A DNA stretch of 64,000 nt from Rugalucina vietnamica (Eukaryota > Mollusca > Bivalvia > Lucinida > Lucinidae): positions 64,618,931 to 64,682,930 of the forward strand of contig OZ024869.1 of NCBI GenBank assembly GCA_964017185.1. Reading direction: 5' to 3'. The notes beneath the pieces were generated by a model. It saw only the letters and a list, made by a program, of their open reading frames with translations. It made no database searches and was not told where the DNA came from. Both the position numbers and the translations under genes were made by a program. Shown here piece after piece: positions 21,413 through 36,400 of this stretch. Position 1 is the first letter of the stretch; each line of letters starts with the position of its first letter.

Positions 21413-24400
21413 GTAGGCAATTAAGCTGTTTGTATTCTAAATGGGAAATATATGTATGCCATGGCGCTTTTACGATCTGCCTATAAAGCATTTATTTTAT
21501 GTTTTCTAACACGAGTTATTTGTAGTAGCTTATGAGTATCCGGGTTCTGTATTTATAATGACCACAGATCATAGGACTTTTAGCTCGATTTTGATCTCTA
21601 ACACGTCAAAAGATCGACTAGTCTACTTAGTAGCACGTACGTAAAGCAAAAGTGAGTAAATAATTTCTTTATTTTATGAGGGTGAACCATTTGTGTATAT
21701 CCAGTTTTCCATGGGTCACATGAAAGGATATTCAGATTGTACCAGTACAAATACATATTGTGCGTGCAACCGACGTGTAACGGAAATCCTGCGGCATTTC
21801 GTACTGAATCACATTTCACGTGCTACGTCATGGAACCGTCCATCTTTAATTGCTTCTGAGATCACAACCGAGATACACGTAATCGTCTTTGTACGTATTA
21901 TTCATGTGTTTGGTGTGGTGTTGCTGTTGTGTCAAAGACGGAGAAATGCAAACCGTTGGTCCTTTATTTTTCCAAGTCATAATGGAACTTCGATCTTTAT
22001 GCCTACGGCAATACATTTTGTGAACGCTAGGTTCTTCTTAGCAATGAATGCCACATTTAACTATTTGTGAATATGCAAGTGCAATATGCCCCACATAGTG
22101 TTTTTACCTGTCTATTTCATAGCCTAAGGTTGAGTTACTTGTGTGTGACTATATGTAGCGAAATGGTAGAGATGGATCACATGAGCCTTCGCATGAGTAA
22201 ACCAACAATTTTGGTTTTCGAGCAGGTCCGACGCAAACCAAGCTGTACAGCCTCAGAAGCAGGTTAGAAGCTTCAAATGTCATTTTTGTTAAAGAAGAAG
22301 AGGGATTGCACTATCTATTTATTGAAAACAAAGACGCTGATCAGCTGTGCAGTTACTGCACAGCAGATCTGTAACTGCACAGCAGATCTGCTCCTTTGTT
22401 TTCGCCTATGCATATTTCTGATTTTCTGATGCTCGACTCCCATACTAAAGCAGCGGAAAGAGACTTGGTTGTCTCAGTCGCCTTAAACCAGCCAAATCAA
22501 ACATGTACTTTTGATAATACCAATATTATTGCTTCTTAAATAGCAACAAATTGTCTTGCTTTGATCACAGCTGTTTGTATTGATTTCACATGAAAATATT
22601 GAAGTCGTTAGAATTCACGGCAAGCATACAGGAAGAAATTGTGGCATTAACTGTAATTTTCTGAATTAATTTGGAGATCATTCATGATTATCATCATTTT
22701 CATATAATTTGTTTTCGAGTCTCATTTTTTCTGGAACGGAAAAATAGCGATTTTTCATGTGTTTTATTTCGCTTGAATGACTGTGGCGTCGCAATTATTT
22801 TCATGAATAGTAAAGCATGCATGTCACCATATCAAACGGCGAGTGGTGAAAATCGAGCTGGGAAAAATACTGTGGTAAACGTTATACATGTATGACATGC
22901 CCCCGAGCGGTAGTACGAAGATTCTGAGTTTGTGTTCACACACATTAAAGATTGCTTATATTATTTAGCTCTCTTACCTTTGCCACAGATGTTTGACAAT
23001 GAAACTTCGCCATAGAACTGAGTTAACATGAGCATATATTTTCTGCGACAAAACTACTTTGTCAAAGAAACATTGTCCGTGGAGACGCGGCCTTAACATG
23101 CTTCAATCACAAAGGGTAGCTTTGGCCTTCGAAAAAAAATACAGTTGCCATGAATGCAGGACAATTCAGTATTTTCCGTCAGCAGAGAAGCTGAATTATC
23201 AGTCTCATTCTCACTAAAGGCAGTTAGGATACATCAGAGAAAGTAACATCACCATCAACTTCCGGTTTTTTAATCAGAGGGCGTTGTAACAAAATCTGAA
23301 CTATATTCCGTAAACTTGCTAACACTTGGTTGAATCATCACAAACTTTAGACAAACAAATACGATAGCAACCCAAAATGGTTAATACATGTAATTATAGT
23401 AACCAATTTTGAGGCATTGCTATTAATTCTTTCATTTATTTAATTGCAACTGTCTTGCTAAAATTTATGTATATTTACATTGTAGGTATCATTTGCTTCA
23501 ACCTCTCCCGCCCTGAGCGAGCGAGAGAAGTACAAGACGTTCTTCCGGCTGGCTCCCGCAGACTCTTCCAAGAATATTCCCAGGACTATGTTTATACGTC
23601 ACTTCAGTTGGGATACGGTGGCCACGCTGTATGAGAGCAATGACGATTTCTCCCTGGTAAGTTTTGGTAAGTTTCATTTGATGCTAAATATCGGATAGAA
23701 ACTGAATCCATGTATGCACGATGTACCTCGCCTTTCATAATTAGTTTACTTATCCTCACGTGATAACCCCGTTTATTTTGGTCATGGTGTAATCATTAAC
23801 TATTTACACGTTCATACTTCTGTTGTTTTATGTTTTGGTGTTGATTTTTGTGCCGTTTGCACCTTTTAACGTTTTGACATTTTTAGTTAAGTTCGGGTGT
23901 AAAAACTGAGTGCCGCGTATTGGGAAATGCAAACTGTAGCAGCTGCTCATTCGGTTACGATATAGTTTCTTAGTATGAGTACCTGATTGTCAATTTAGTT
24001 TTTTCCACCTCTGTTTTTGAGTAGAAATTGCCTACTTTTACCTCACAAACATCAACAACAGAATCAAAATAAGACTCTAGAAGAAGAAATGAACCACTTA
24101 GACTTGTTTATTAAAATCTTCAAATGCTATCAAACTATCCCGACTGATTTACTGTTGTAGCATACCAAAAACAATTGTGTTAACTTATTTTGATAGGAAA
24201 TTGTGATTTATTTTCTTTCTGTCGTATACATTGTACGACGCTCGTATAGGATCGTATATGATTAACGGCTAACTTGCCTCAATGTTATATCGATAGTTTC
24301 AGAAAGTATTGAAGTGAAAGCCATTGAACCAAGAATATCACGTTTAATGATTATTCATATTGCTTCTATGATTTCATATATGGACCGCCTCATGAGAGCA

Positions 24401-27400
24401 CCAACAATTTGCAGAAGGGAAAACAAAGACGCTTCCTCTTCAGTCTTCTTAAATCCGAAATTTCAAGCTTCTAGCTTGCTTCTGTGACTGTACAACTTGA
24501 TTTGAGTCAGACCTGTTCGGAAACCAGATTGTTGGTTTTCCCACTAGGCGGCTCATATTTCACGCCTAAGGCTAATACTGACATAGATCGTAATAATATA
24601 GGCCAAGGACACATACAAATTCTCATTAATTTATCGCATGTTTCATTTCCTTAATCCATGTATTTCTTAGCGGATTAATCTTGTCACGGCAATGCTTGTA
24701 ACTAGCATGTTAATAGAAGCCAAGATCAGTTATATTCTGAACAAATCCATCAAAAGAATTTATCTCCTAATAATTTCAATCAATCTCTGTCTTAGCTGGT
24801 AACAGGCTTCAGTTGATCCCTCGATATCCGCTCGGAATAAGCGGAATTGCTACGTTTCGAGCGGTATCCTTTCCATACTTTTAATCTCAGTTCAGTCACA
24901 TAAGTCTGTAAAACTTTATTAAGGATTTTATGTTTTGTTTGTTTGCATGTTTGAATTGATGCTTTACGTATCAGTCAACAGCTAAGGTCATATCGGGATG
25001 TTGCCTCCATTGTATGGATTTTTACCCAAGTTTTCCACCAAGCCCTCGAAACATCCAACTAAGCCAAAAAGGCTTTCGTTACAAAAACTTGCCCATGCAA
25101 TATACTGAGATTTTTTTTTCAGGTGTAAAAAATTGAAAATTTCAATTAGGAAAAAATAGATAGTTTTACTATTTTAGCTCAAAACATACATTGAGGGTAC
25201 ACGTTAGAACCGCCTCACCGAGGCGGTTCTAACGAGTACCCACAATGCATGTTTTGGATTAAAAATAAGAAAATGAGGTATAGTCCTGCAAACCCCGGTT
25301 TTCTATATAAAAGTGGGATAAGAGGGTGTAATTATTTCACGTACATGTTTTCCTGATGTTACATATGAATGGTTTGACTTGAACGACTTTTCCTGGGCAG
25401 GCTCAGACCTGAGCGGTTAACCAGTAATCCGATGGTCAGTCAGTAGTGTAATAAGCTTTGCCTGGAGACACAAGCAGCCCATCTATTTCTTTAGGCCTCA
25501 ATGGGTTGTGTTTTGTATGTATTATTATATAGGATGTATAAATACTTTATCATTCAAGGGTATCATATTGGCCACTGTATATTAGCGGCGTGAGAAATAT
25601 ACTGACTGCGTGTGCATAAATACAAATTTAAGCTTACAACTGACTTACCGACCATCAGATTACATGTTAACTCCCAGGAAAAGTGGTTTAGTCAAACTAT
25701 ACAGACAAATAAGTTTTAAAGTAGTTGTTAATGTATGTGGTTATTTCTAAGCACATTTTGCACCCCATACATGTACATGTACCATTCCAATGTTGGTTAG
25801 AAATCTCATTTAATGGAAGCAACCTCAAGACGTGGCCACTGTTTTGATTGAGACAATAAACAAACAAAACTAAATCGGTATTTTGTATTTTGACATATGC
25901 TGAACAAAACTTCCAAACCGCCAGTTTACACAATATATTTTCATGATAATTTCCTGTATTGTATAGAGGTTCCAAATGATATTTTGCACAATATTTGAGT
26001 CGTACTTATCTATCGAAGTTCGAAATAAATTTGACAAAACTTAATTTATAATAAGTGCAGCAGTAGTGAGAAAATGAAATCCAATGGTGCAGTTTAGAGG
26101 TTTCGTCCAGTATAGATTTTGTATGCGACTCGTCGTGCATGTATACATTAATTTTTGTTTAATATTTGTGGCATTGTTTAAGTATACACCCCGGTTGCCA
26201 TTGACTCAGTAGTATTTTCTTCGCAGATCCAAGTTGCATGCACACTGGCACACAGTATACGACATGTCGTAGGACAACAAACACCAGAGACGGATTTCCC
26301 CATCAGAATGGCATTCCGACTAAATGAAATGAAGCCACACAGGCTCATCCCGAAAGACAAAGTTGAAAATACATCTGAATCAAATTCAAATTTGAATTGG
26401 AACTTTGGAGCTTTGCTTAATTGGTACAACGCAATAAATTTCGTGCATCGATTTTAATCAAAAAGTGCATGTCTTTGAAGGAATCCAATACAATTAGTTG
26501 AGCGATGCATTGCTTTGAAATGTTGCTACTGTGTCCGATAACATGAAAGAGAAGAATCAATTAATAAAATGAAATCAACACGAAATAAAACCTCCCATCA
26601 AATTAAACTACTGATCCAGATAACGCGACGAAACATACACAAATAACGAATTTGCTGCACGAAAACCGAAACTAACTGAAGCCTTATTTGATTTAAAGTC
26701 ATATTAATTCAACTGGAAGGAGGCATGCACATAAAACAACGAGTCACTAAGTTGAATAAATATTGCAATATACATGAATTTGTCTGACACAAGGAAAAAA
26801 TCTTGATTGTGTTTGAGCTGAGATGAAAGTCTAGCTTCTTATTCATGAACATCAACCAAGACCGTGCTTCATTAATAGAACTATCAACCAACTAGGCTAG
26901 TAGGTTATATACATTTGCTTGTGTCAGTACGCCCTGTGGCTTGATAACTTTAGTCATGGATGGACAATCTCCAACATCTGACTTTGGTTTGAGCTTAATG
27001 TACGTATCGAACACATGCACATGCTTCATGTTTCGAGTTGTACTCTAGTTAATTAATTCCAAAGCTGGCCTAATATATGCAGTTTAATGCCAGTGAAAAT
27101 CAGATACGGACATATTCGAAGGATCTTTGATATTAAATTAATTACCAAGTCTTCTATTTTCAGGCCATGGGGGAAATAGGAAGCACATTCCACCAAAACA
27201 ACATCACCATCAAAGCATCTATGTCATTTCGGGCCTCTGATGACATTGCTGAGAAATTACAAGAACTAAAGGTATTAACGCACACTGATGATGTTTTTAT
27301 GTGTAACACCATCGACGTGGTCTCCAAGGTAAAAGTATGGTGACTTGGAATCAGGCAAATACCACCATATTGAAAACAAATCTGTCAGGAATAAAGCGAA

Positions 27401-30400
27401 AGAATAAAGACCAATGAGAGACTGTTGCAGAAACGGTTATCATTGAACAACATATGTATCACATAAAAATGTTACATGTAGAAAAAAAAAACAACAGAAC
27501 AAATCCTTTAAGAGCATGGGCATATTAATGAGAAAGGGAAAGGGCCATACCGCGGTTTCGGCTACTAAAGCCTCCTTAGTGACCCTATAGATTTGGCAAC
27601 ATGGAGCCAAAGAGATTACTGTAATTTTGCAGCTTTCAACAAGATAGTCAAAATAAAGATTATTATAATCAAAAAGGGACCAAATATAATTTAGACGTTG
27701 GTAAGAAAATTAATCTTAGCCGATAATAATTTTCTGATTTCTCAGAATACCCTCGCTGATCTCAAAGGACCAAAAGGAAAATATAATTGGAAAAGGTCCC
27801 TCAGGACCTTTCCCACAGTGTTTACTTTGAATATGAAGAAAATTGTACCCATGATCGACTGCTCTCTCTCAATAACGCGTTTTGTCACATAAAGCGCTTA
27901 ATAAAAACTAGTGAACCCGTCTATGTTGACTAGACAGTTCACCGCAAACAATTTAATTTATCCATTGTTGTCACTCTCTGTCAAAAAGCGGTAAATATCT
28001 AGCAAGCAGTCTCGATCGTAGCGACTTCTTATCATAGCGCATCTAAGTCAAGATCGTAGATACCCTGATGAGGGGTACAGGAACTATAGGAACTCATGGG
28101 TCTCTTTCCGGTAGTGTGGCTGCAAGTCAAAATTCAGAACTCTGTCACAAATTGACTGCACTGCAAATTGGTTTTCTACACTGTGACATATCGACATATT
28201 TGATTGTAATCGTGTTCTCTTTAGAATTAGTTTTGATTCTGTAACATCAGAAATTTTAGTCATGCAATGCCTTGAGTGACAGATACACACACTGGTCAAG
28301 CGTTCATAACAAGAAACGATATTTATACGAAACTGAAACGTATGGGAATCGAAATTAATGACAAACCAGAGAATCAACAACACTGAAATCTAGAGCAAAA
28401 GGAAGCTCTTATATCAAACTGCTGCTGACCTTTTCATTGGTTTCTTTTTAAAGAAGCCAACTTGTCTGCACTATGGATGAAATACGGGGGAGACTTTTAG
28501 GGCAGCCACACGGCACAACACCAGCTGCAGTAATAAGTTGAAGTTGTAAAGCTGTACAAAATTATATATCCTTTAAGGCGACATGCCAGCAGAACTACAA
28601 CTTTAACACGGTCAAAAGTAAATGAATTTAAAACAGGAACCTATATAAAACTATAAAACCGTCCGGCGAATGATTCATTTGAAAAGAATTGCAATGCCGT
28701 GTAAGCGCATTATCTGCAAATGATGACAATCGCAAAATGAATGGACATGTAGATAGACCTGGTAAAGTCCTCTACTTCACAAATCAATTGAGTTTACTTT
28801 CATTTTAAGGAAGAAGACATAAGAATAATCATTGGCGGGTTCTCAGAAAAGGTTGCTAGGCGTGTCCTGTGCGAGGTAAGACAGTGTCAATCATATACAA
28901 AAGGAATTCAGTTACGCACCAATGACATATATTATGTAAACGCTAAACACGTTAAGATGGTTGTTTCCTTCAAGAGTGACTGTAAGTTATCTTGCATGCA
29001 TTTTAAAATGTAAGAAACATAAACATTAACTGAAAAAAAAGTTCAATAAACAATTTATAGTAGATCAGTTTTTGATCTAAGCTGGAGATCTATCTCAAGT
29101 TCTTAATTTCATGAGACATCTGTCATATACATGTATCTACTCAAACTTTGATAAGCATCAAAACTTTATTTTTGTTCACAGGACATACTGGTAATCTAAC
29201 ATCCAAAGGTTTGCTATAGATACATGTATGTACTAGCAGAACCATCATTGCGCAAACATTTTATCTTTTTTTCGCGTTGCCTGTGAGTGCTTCTCGCAGA
29301 CTTGCAGAAACGATGGAATCCCCTGAAATTGAAGTTGTCACTGTTGCCTACCTTATCCATTTCTGTCATTTACCCCCTCTTACTGTTTCATTCAACTGCA
29401 AAAACTGTTTTGATAATCGAAATGTCGATACGTTTGTGTCTAAAATGCATTTTTGGAAAATTCTAGAAATCTGTATTTTTGGTTAAAAACATGATTTTCT
29501 TACCATTTGTTTTTCGCTTAAAACGTCGGCCTGTAGGCTACGAGTTTCGAACAGAAAACCGATTTGAGCTACGGGCATTGGTTCAGATTTTACAGCGTTT
29601 TAAAACAGTTGTCATTGGACAGAATCACAGATTTCTGAAATCTTTCTTAAATGCGTTTTAGACATAAACGTATCCACACTTCGATTATTAAAATGGTTTT
29701 GCAGTTAAATGAACCAGTAAGAGGGGTGAAAGGGTAGGCAGGAGTGATAACTTCAATTTTAGGGGGTTTCCATCGTTTCTGCAAATCTGCGAGAAGTGCT
29801 CGCAGGCAAGGCAAAAAAGATTGAATGTTTGCACGGTGATGGTTTTGCTATATATCTATAGCAAATTTTTGGGTGTTAGATTGCCAGTATGTCCTGAAAT
29901 CAAAAATGGTTTTTTGATGCTTATCAAAGTTTGAGTAGTATACCATCACATATCTGCAGTGTGATTGGCGTGCTTTTACACACTAGTTTTTTTTTTCTAG
30001 GTCTTCAAGATTGGAATGTATGGTTCACGCTATGTGTGGATTATGATCGGTGACTATGTGGAGCGCTGGTGGGAACTTGCCAATGACACAGAGTGTACCC
30101 ATCCGCAACTAGCTGAAGCAGCAGAAGGGTACTTCACCATTGACAGCTTAAGTACTCTTAGCACTGATGACGTCTCAACAGCTAACATTGTGAGTACAAT
30201 CATCATGTCCTCCTTGTATCCTACGTTTATATAGTGGAAAATGAGGTTTACAGGTGTATAAGTATATCTGTTATTTTTGCTCCAGAACATAGAGTGTGGG
30301 CTCTCGTAAGAACCACCTCATTGAGGCGGTTCTAATGTGTACCCACATTCAATGTTTTGAGCAAAAATATTAAAATTATTATAATTATTCCGTTGAAATT

Positions 30401-33400
30401 TTCAATTTTTACAGCTGAAAAAAATTCTCTGTTTATTACATGGTTTCGTAATGTACGTTATTTGCATAATACTCTGATGTAAGGGATCTATACCAACTAT
30501 TAATGCTAAAAAGTCAACCTATTTTATGTAGTACACTATATGGGTGTAACATTTGCCATCAACATTACAGGTATGTACCAGCCGAGGTTCGAATCCGCAA
30601 GCTAATGATTGCCAAGCGAGTACGCTATCCATTAGGTCACCGTCAACTGTCTAAGATGATAATGCTGAAATACCTGTTGTTGAAGTGCATCTTGATCATA
30701 AAAAATGAAGATATGTGTAATTCCTCTTTACATTTAGTTAGCCTGACCTAAATGTCATATGGCTGTTGTATTCGCGTTTGAATGACACGATTTGCAAACT
30801 CACAATACGTCTGCGTTCATGAAAGATTGTTCTTCTTTTGGATGCAGTTGGCGGACATTGCCCTCCAGACGAGAGTTCTAAGATATTTTATCACTCTTTG
30901 CTTGGAAGATCAAATCATGTTGTATTGTGTTCATTTCATTCTCCCTCAATGGAATTGGCAGATGACTGAAACAGACAGGGCAATGAAATAGATCATACTG
31001 AAGTCAATGTATCGATTGTACAATGCACAATTAATGAATATTACAGCCGTCTAACCGAACGTAATTGTTTACATTAGCGTAAGAGGACAGTAGTAAGACA
31101 TTATTTTCGTAAATATTGTGGAATCCAATTAGTTTTGCCGACAGAAAACTTACTCAAGTCATCTTACACTCTAAACAGCAGACATAAATGTGATAATTTA
31201 TTCCATCTGAATGATACGAGTGTAGGGCATAGATTTTTCAGGTCTCAAGGGATGACACTTTACCCCAAACAGCAACATTAGATCAGACTGAATGCGCATC
31301 ATAACATTTACATACAAGCAGGGCAATTCGGACAAAGCAATAAGTTAATAAAGATGCAGACAAATCTTTCTAAAATGAAGACACAGGATCCAAAATATAT
31401 TGGGCACTTTATTTGATTGGCAAAACTTCATTTTAGATAACATTCAAAGTTTTGTTTATAAGATTTTCATGCATGCATGACTTATTTTTTAAAAAAAAAA
31501 AGACTATCGTGTTTTCGCTTCCTCTCTCTGGAGATAGAATAGGCTTTGAAAAGCAGCTTTGTGTTTATTGAACTTGCTTTTGACTGTGTATCAAATGGAA
31601 AAAGAGCTATTATCAATACCACATATTTTCATTAAAATACTATTCTTGTGTTTAATTTTCAGAGTCTCCGAGAATTTATACAAGGCTACAACAGACAAAA
31701 TGGCACAAAACCGCTCAGTCCATATGCCACGAGCACATACGATACCGTCTGGACGATTGCCCTAACACTCCGGAAGTCAATGGAAACTTGGCGCCAAAAC
31801 CTAAGTGGAGGTGGAAATTACCGTCTAGAGAGCTTCAGTTATGAAAATGGCGACGAGATGCGGAAAATGTTCTTCCGCACGATGCAAAATCTTGGATTTC
31901 TTGGCATTTCAGTATGTTATTTGATTTATTATGATTGTCGGCTCTGTATCCAAGATATTGATGACGTGGTTATGATCTACGGCTCCAGTCTGTTTAGAGT
32001 CTCATTATATGGAAGGTCCATAAATATTTGTGAGGCATGTCTATTACAGTTATAGTTGAGTACTTTCCTAGTACATGTGACCGAAAGTAAATACCGAAAA
32101 CGATTTATTGGCTGTAGATTCAACAGAGGTTGATAAATACAAATGTAGAACATAAAATTCCATGCTGTATTGTACCCATAAAGTCACTCATAGAGTTATC
32201 CTTTTAAGACTAAAGACAGGAAGTCAAATTCCCAATAAAGATGTGGCTGCCCGTTCGACCTGACGATTTTATTTGATATTTTGCAGGGACCGATCTCATT
32301 TGAAGGACCAGACAGAAAGGGCATATCAGTAATAAATCAAAATCAAGGTGAGATTTCTATAACTCACACTTTTCCAGGCCGTCTTTAAATAGAAAGATTT
32401 TCGCTACCTCTTTGGAGTATTTGTCATCTAATTTATAGACAGTTTATTAACAGTTTAGGATCATCAGCTTCAGAAAGAGCTTGAAATGGAAATTGTTCCA
32501 AAACGCCTGCACCTGTTTTTCATCTAGACAGTATCGACAGTGTTTATCCTCCAAATCTTGTCTCAAGTTCTTTACGAGTGCCAAACAATAAAACATTTTG
32601 TTTACAATTTCTAATTTTAATAGACATATGTCAACATGTTACCTTAATTTTAGACAAATATCAAAGTTTAAAATGGAATTAATGATGAATGGCATGCGGC
32701 CTATGTCTCCAGGGCAGTCATACAGTATTTATAGATTTGTTAATCGTTTTAAGCAAAGTCTCTTTATCGCTTTTTGATGAAATCCCATGACACCTATTAA
32801 AGAGTAAACAGACTTATGCAGTCTATCGCATTGTTTGGAACATGCAAACACAGTAAAATTGTTTTCTACCCTTGTATTTGCCTACTCGAGATAGGGGTTT
32901 GGATACGGATCCTAACGGTACTAACTTAACTTATTTAACCTGGCGTCCTTTTTGTGGGACATAGGCAAACAGTATAGCCCCAGATGTGACGCCACAGAAC
33001 GCGGCGTTCCATCTAGGGCTATTCTGTTTGTTTAAAGAAAATTTATCGAAAAGGGAATCATTTTAAAACCACTCATAAGCCCCCTAAAATGAAAGTGGAC
33101 TCATCCAAATGATAACGATGGGAGAATCTATTCGTCAAATATGTGTTAAAGCTGTGCTTTGTCAATACGTTATGGGCAGACATTACAATAGAATATGTAG
33201 GCCACATTTATCATCAGGAAAACATATCCGTGAAATGTATACCCCTTTATACCCCACTTTTATATAGCAACGCTGAGGTATGCAGGGGTATACCTTTTTT
33301 TTCTTATTTTTGCTCAAAACATAGTTTGTGGGTACTCGTTAGAACCGCCTCGCTGAGGCGGTTCTAACGTGTACGCACAATCTATGTTTTGAGCAAAAAT

Positions 33401-36400
33401 AAGAAAAATATAAAAAAAAATCTACTGAAAATTTTCAATTTTTACAACTTAAGAAAAATCTGTATATTACATGGGCGTGTTTTCGTAATGTCGAATCATT
33501 CCATATACCTAATATGCATATCAAAACTGCCCAAGCTCCTCTGCACATTTTTTTTCAGACACATGATGAAATGATATTAAGATAGTTTTCTGGAAATTTC
33601 AGGCGGTCACATGAAGCCTATAGCCATGTACGAGCCCGGTGGAGATAAGCTCGACTTTTACTGTCGAATGTGTGAGCCGATCATATGGCAAGGTATTTCA
33701 TGAGTCATTAAAAACTTCTATAATGTCCCTTTGACAGAACAATAAAAATATAACTTTCTTAATAGGGAATGCACATTGCGCCCTGCCGATTTAATCTCTT
33801 GCCTCGGGTGACTGACTCTTGACTCAACATGAAAACTTTTTCTAGAATTTGTTCGAATCAATGTCCGGTTATTTTTCCTATATTATATTCTACAAAACGA
33901 ACAAAAAGGATATTTTTACTTTTGATCTACCAAAATGTATTCCTACCTAAAATAGCGTGTGTGCTACTTAGACAGAAATCGATTTAATATAGACTTTGTC
34001 CCCATTTGAAGTGACCAAAGTCTAATGGTACATAAAGACGAATACAAATTGCTTAATTGGCCCGGTTCTATAGATATTAGCCAGAGTGGAATTAAGATCC
34101 AAAACAATATCCATGCATGTAAAAGTCTGTATTCAGTCCATGTGCAGGCATCACCACAAGATAACGACATTTTTAAAAACCCGGTATACCGGCAAAACGA
34201 CATAATTTTAAACGTTTTAGAACATTAACCGAGTTCCTATAAAACTTCAGGCGGTCGTGCCCAATATGATAAATATATATGTTTTGGTTTCTTGTCATGA
34301 GAAAAAAACGGCAATTTTCTAAAATGATTTTTGATTTATAAAAAAAAAATAACGCAGATTTGAATTTTCCAGGTGGTCGTGCCCCACGTGATAAATACGT
34401 GTTGGTCTCTCGTCAGAAGAAGATCGAACCTATGGCGTATTTCTGCGTCAGTGCCGTCAGTCTAGCCGGTCTACTCTTGGCGTCAGGATTCTTGGCGTAC
34501 AATCTATATCATCGACGACTTAGGTATCTAGTGGACATAAAATATCCAGTATTATTTGTTTCTTTATGGCTTACGGCTTATAAGTCACTAGATTCTTTAT
34601 TCTAAACTACAAGCATTTGACGTATCCTTCTCACTTGCTTTACCTGAATATTGTGTCTTTTAATGATTACAATCTTTCTTGATAATCTATAGTTATGAGG
34701 AGGTGATGTCTGATTTCTTATCTTGATAGCCATTTTACCGAGTATCTAACCACTTCTGTCTGATGTTTCAGGTATATTAAGTTATCCAGTCCAAAGCTCA
34801 ACAATGTTGCTGTAGTTGGTTGTATGTTAGTATACTCAGGAATTATAATACTAGGCTTTGATGAGTCTCTGTTAGAGGAGGCCTACTTCAGAGGTATCTG
34901 CACGGTAATTATAAACTGTTTAAATATTCTATAACTCTTGTAAATCTACATATTATTACATATAAGCCTGGCGTTCTTGTTGTGGGGCAAAAACAACCAT
35001 CTAGGGCTATTCTGTTTGCTTTAAGGCATTTCATCGAAAAATGGAATACAATTATAAAATCACACCTCACTGTCCTGACGCCCCTAAAAATGAAAGTGGA
35101 CTCATCGAAATGATAGAAATGGTAAAGTCTGTTTGTCAAAAGATGGGTTAATTAAGGTATTTCTGATAGTGAAAGCAATGCCAATAATCATTTTTAAACG
35201 TTATTATGTAGTTAAAACGTTTTTGAGATATCTAATTGCCATTGGTATAAAGTCTCAATGTGCCCCACTGATATGAGCGGTATAGTGTGGATAAACATTA
35301 GTCGCCAACACGACAGGCAGGTTCAAGTGTTAGTCATATAATGCTGAGCGCCATCCACTCTCGAAGTGGACGCTTTGACCATTGCGCCATGTGTCTGCTA
35401 AATGGAAAGAAATTCAATATAAAACAGATGAATTTACTTACTAGATAAAACATTTATTGAAGATACCTTGGACGTAAAAAGTCACTGTACTTCCATCTTG
35501 AATGAAAGAAACGAGAGAGATGTAAATCAATAGAAAGGTACTATGTAGGCAAAGATCAGGAAAAGGCGCAATCAGAAAAAGATTCCCACTCTAAAAACCA
35601 AGGTGGGAAAAAAACAAACTAACAATCAGGTACTTATACCATGAAAACATTTCGTAAGCCGAATGAGCAGCTATTTTCCTAATAGGTGGCCACTCAGTTA
35701 CCTTAACTAAAAATATGAAAACATACATAAGGCGCCAACAGCACAAAAATATTTTAAACACCAAGACATAAAACAAATAGAAGCAACACAGAAGTATCGA
35801 CTTGGAACGATCAGTAACACAAAGTTACTGGCGGGTTTAAATCGATTTTACACGGCCGTAACCTCAAGACCCAAGACATAAAACAAAAAAAAAAAAAACC
35901 ACCACAGAAGTATCGCATTGGAACGATCAGTAACACAAAGTTACTGGCGGGCTTAAATCGATTTTACATGGCCATAACTTCACTCTCAGCTTCTGCAGTG
36001 GTTCATAACATTTAGTTAGTTATTCGGTCCTCGTGGTGAATCTCTAACTAGTCAATGAATCATCAAGAACAAACAAATACATCATGATAAACATCCTGAT
36101 GAATCAACAACCAGGACTCACAGATTCAGTAAGCTGCCCGACGATGGCGATCCCTGGGCGCCGAATAACTTACTTACTCCGGTGAAAAAGAAAAACATCA
36201 GTTGGACCCCGGTGGGCCATCACAAAAGTAATCACACTAAGAAGACAGTATTTAGATATTATTACAACAGAGCCCGAAAAACAAAATGTATATAGGCCTA
36301 AAGCACTGCTGTGCCATCAACGTTAAAGTATCGTCAAAAATATGTTGGCAACATCTGATGCATTAACCAAACCACTTACTGCTATCGTGTTGCCATTTAT

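Noticed and set aside
35281..35400. tRNA-Ser-like stretch on the minus strand with an anticodon-like stem
   Set aside because: The T-arm is wrong and the acceptor stem does not pair; at most a SINE relic.
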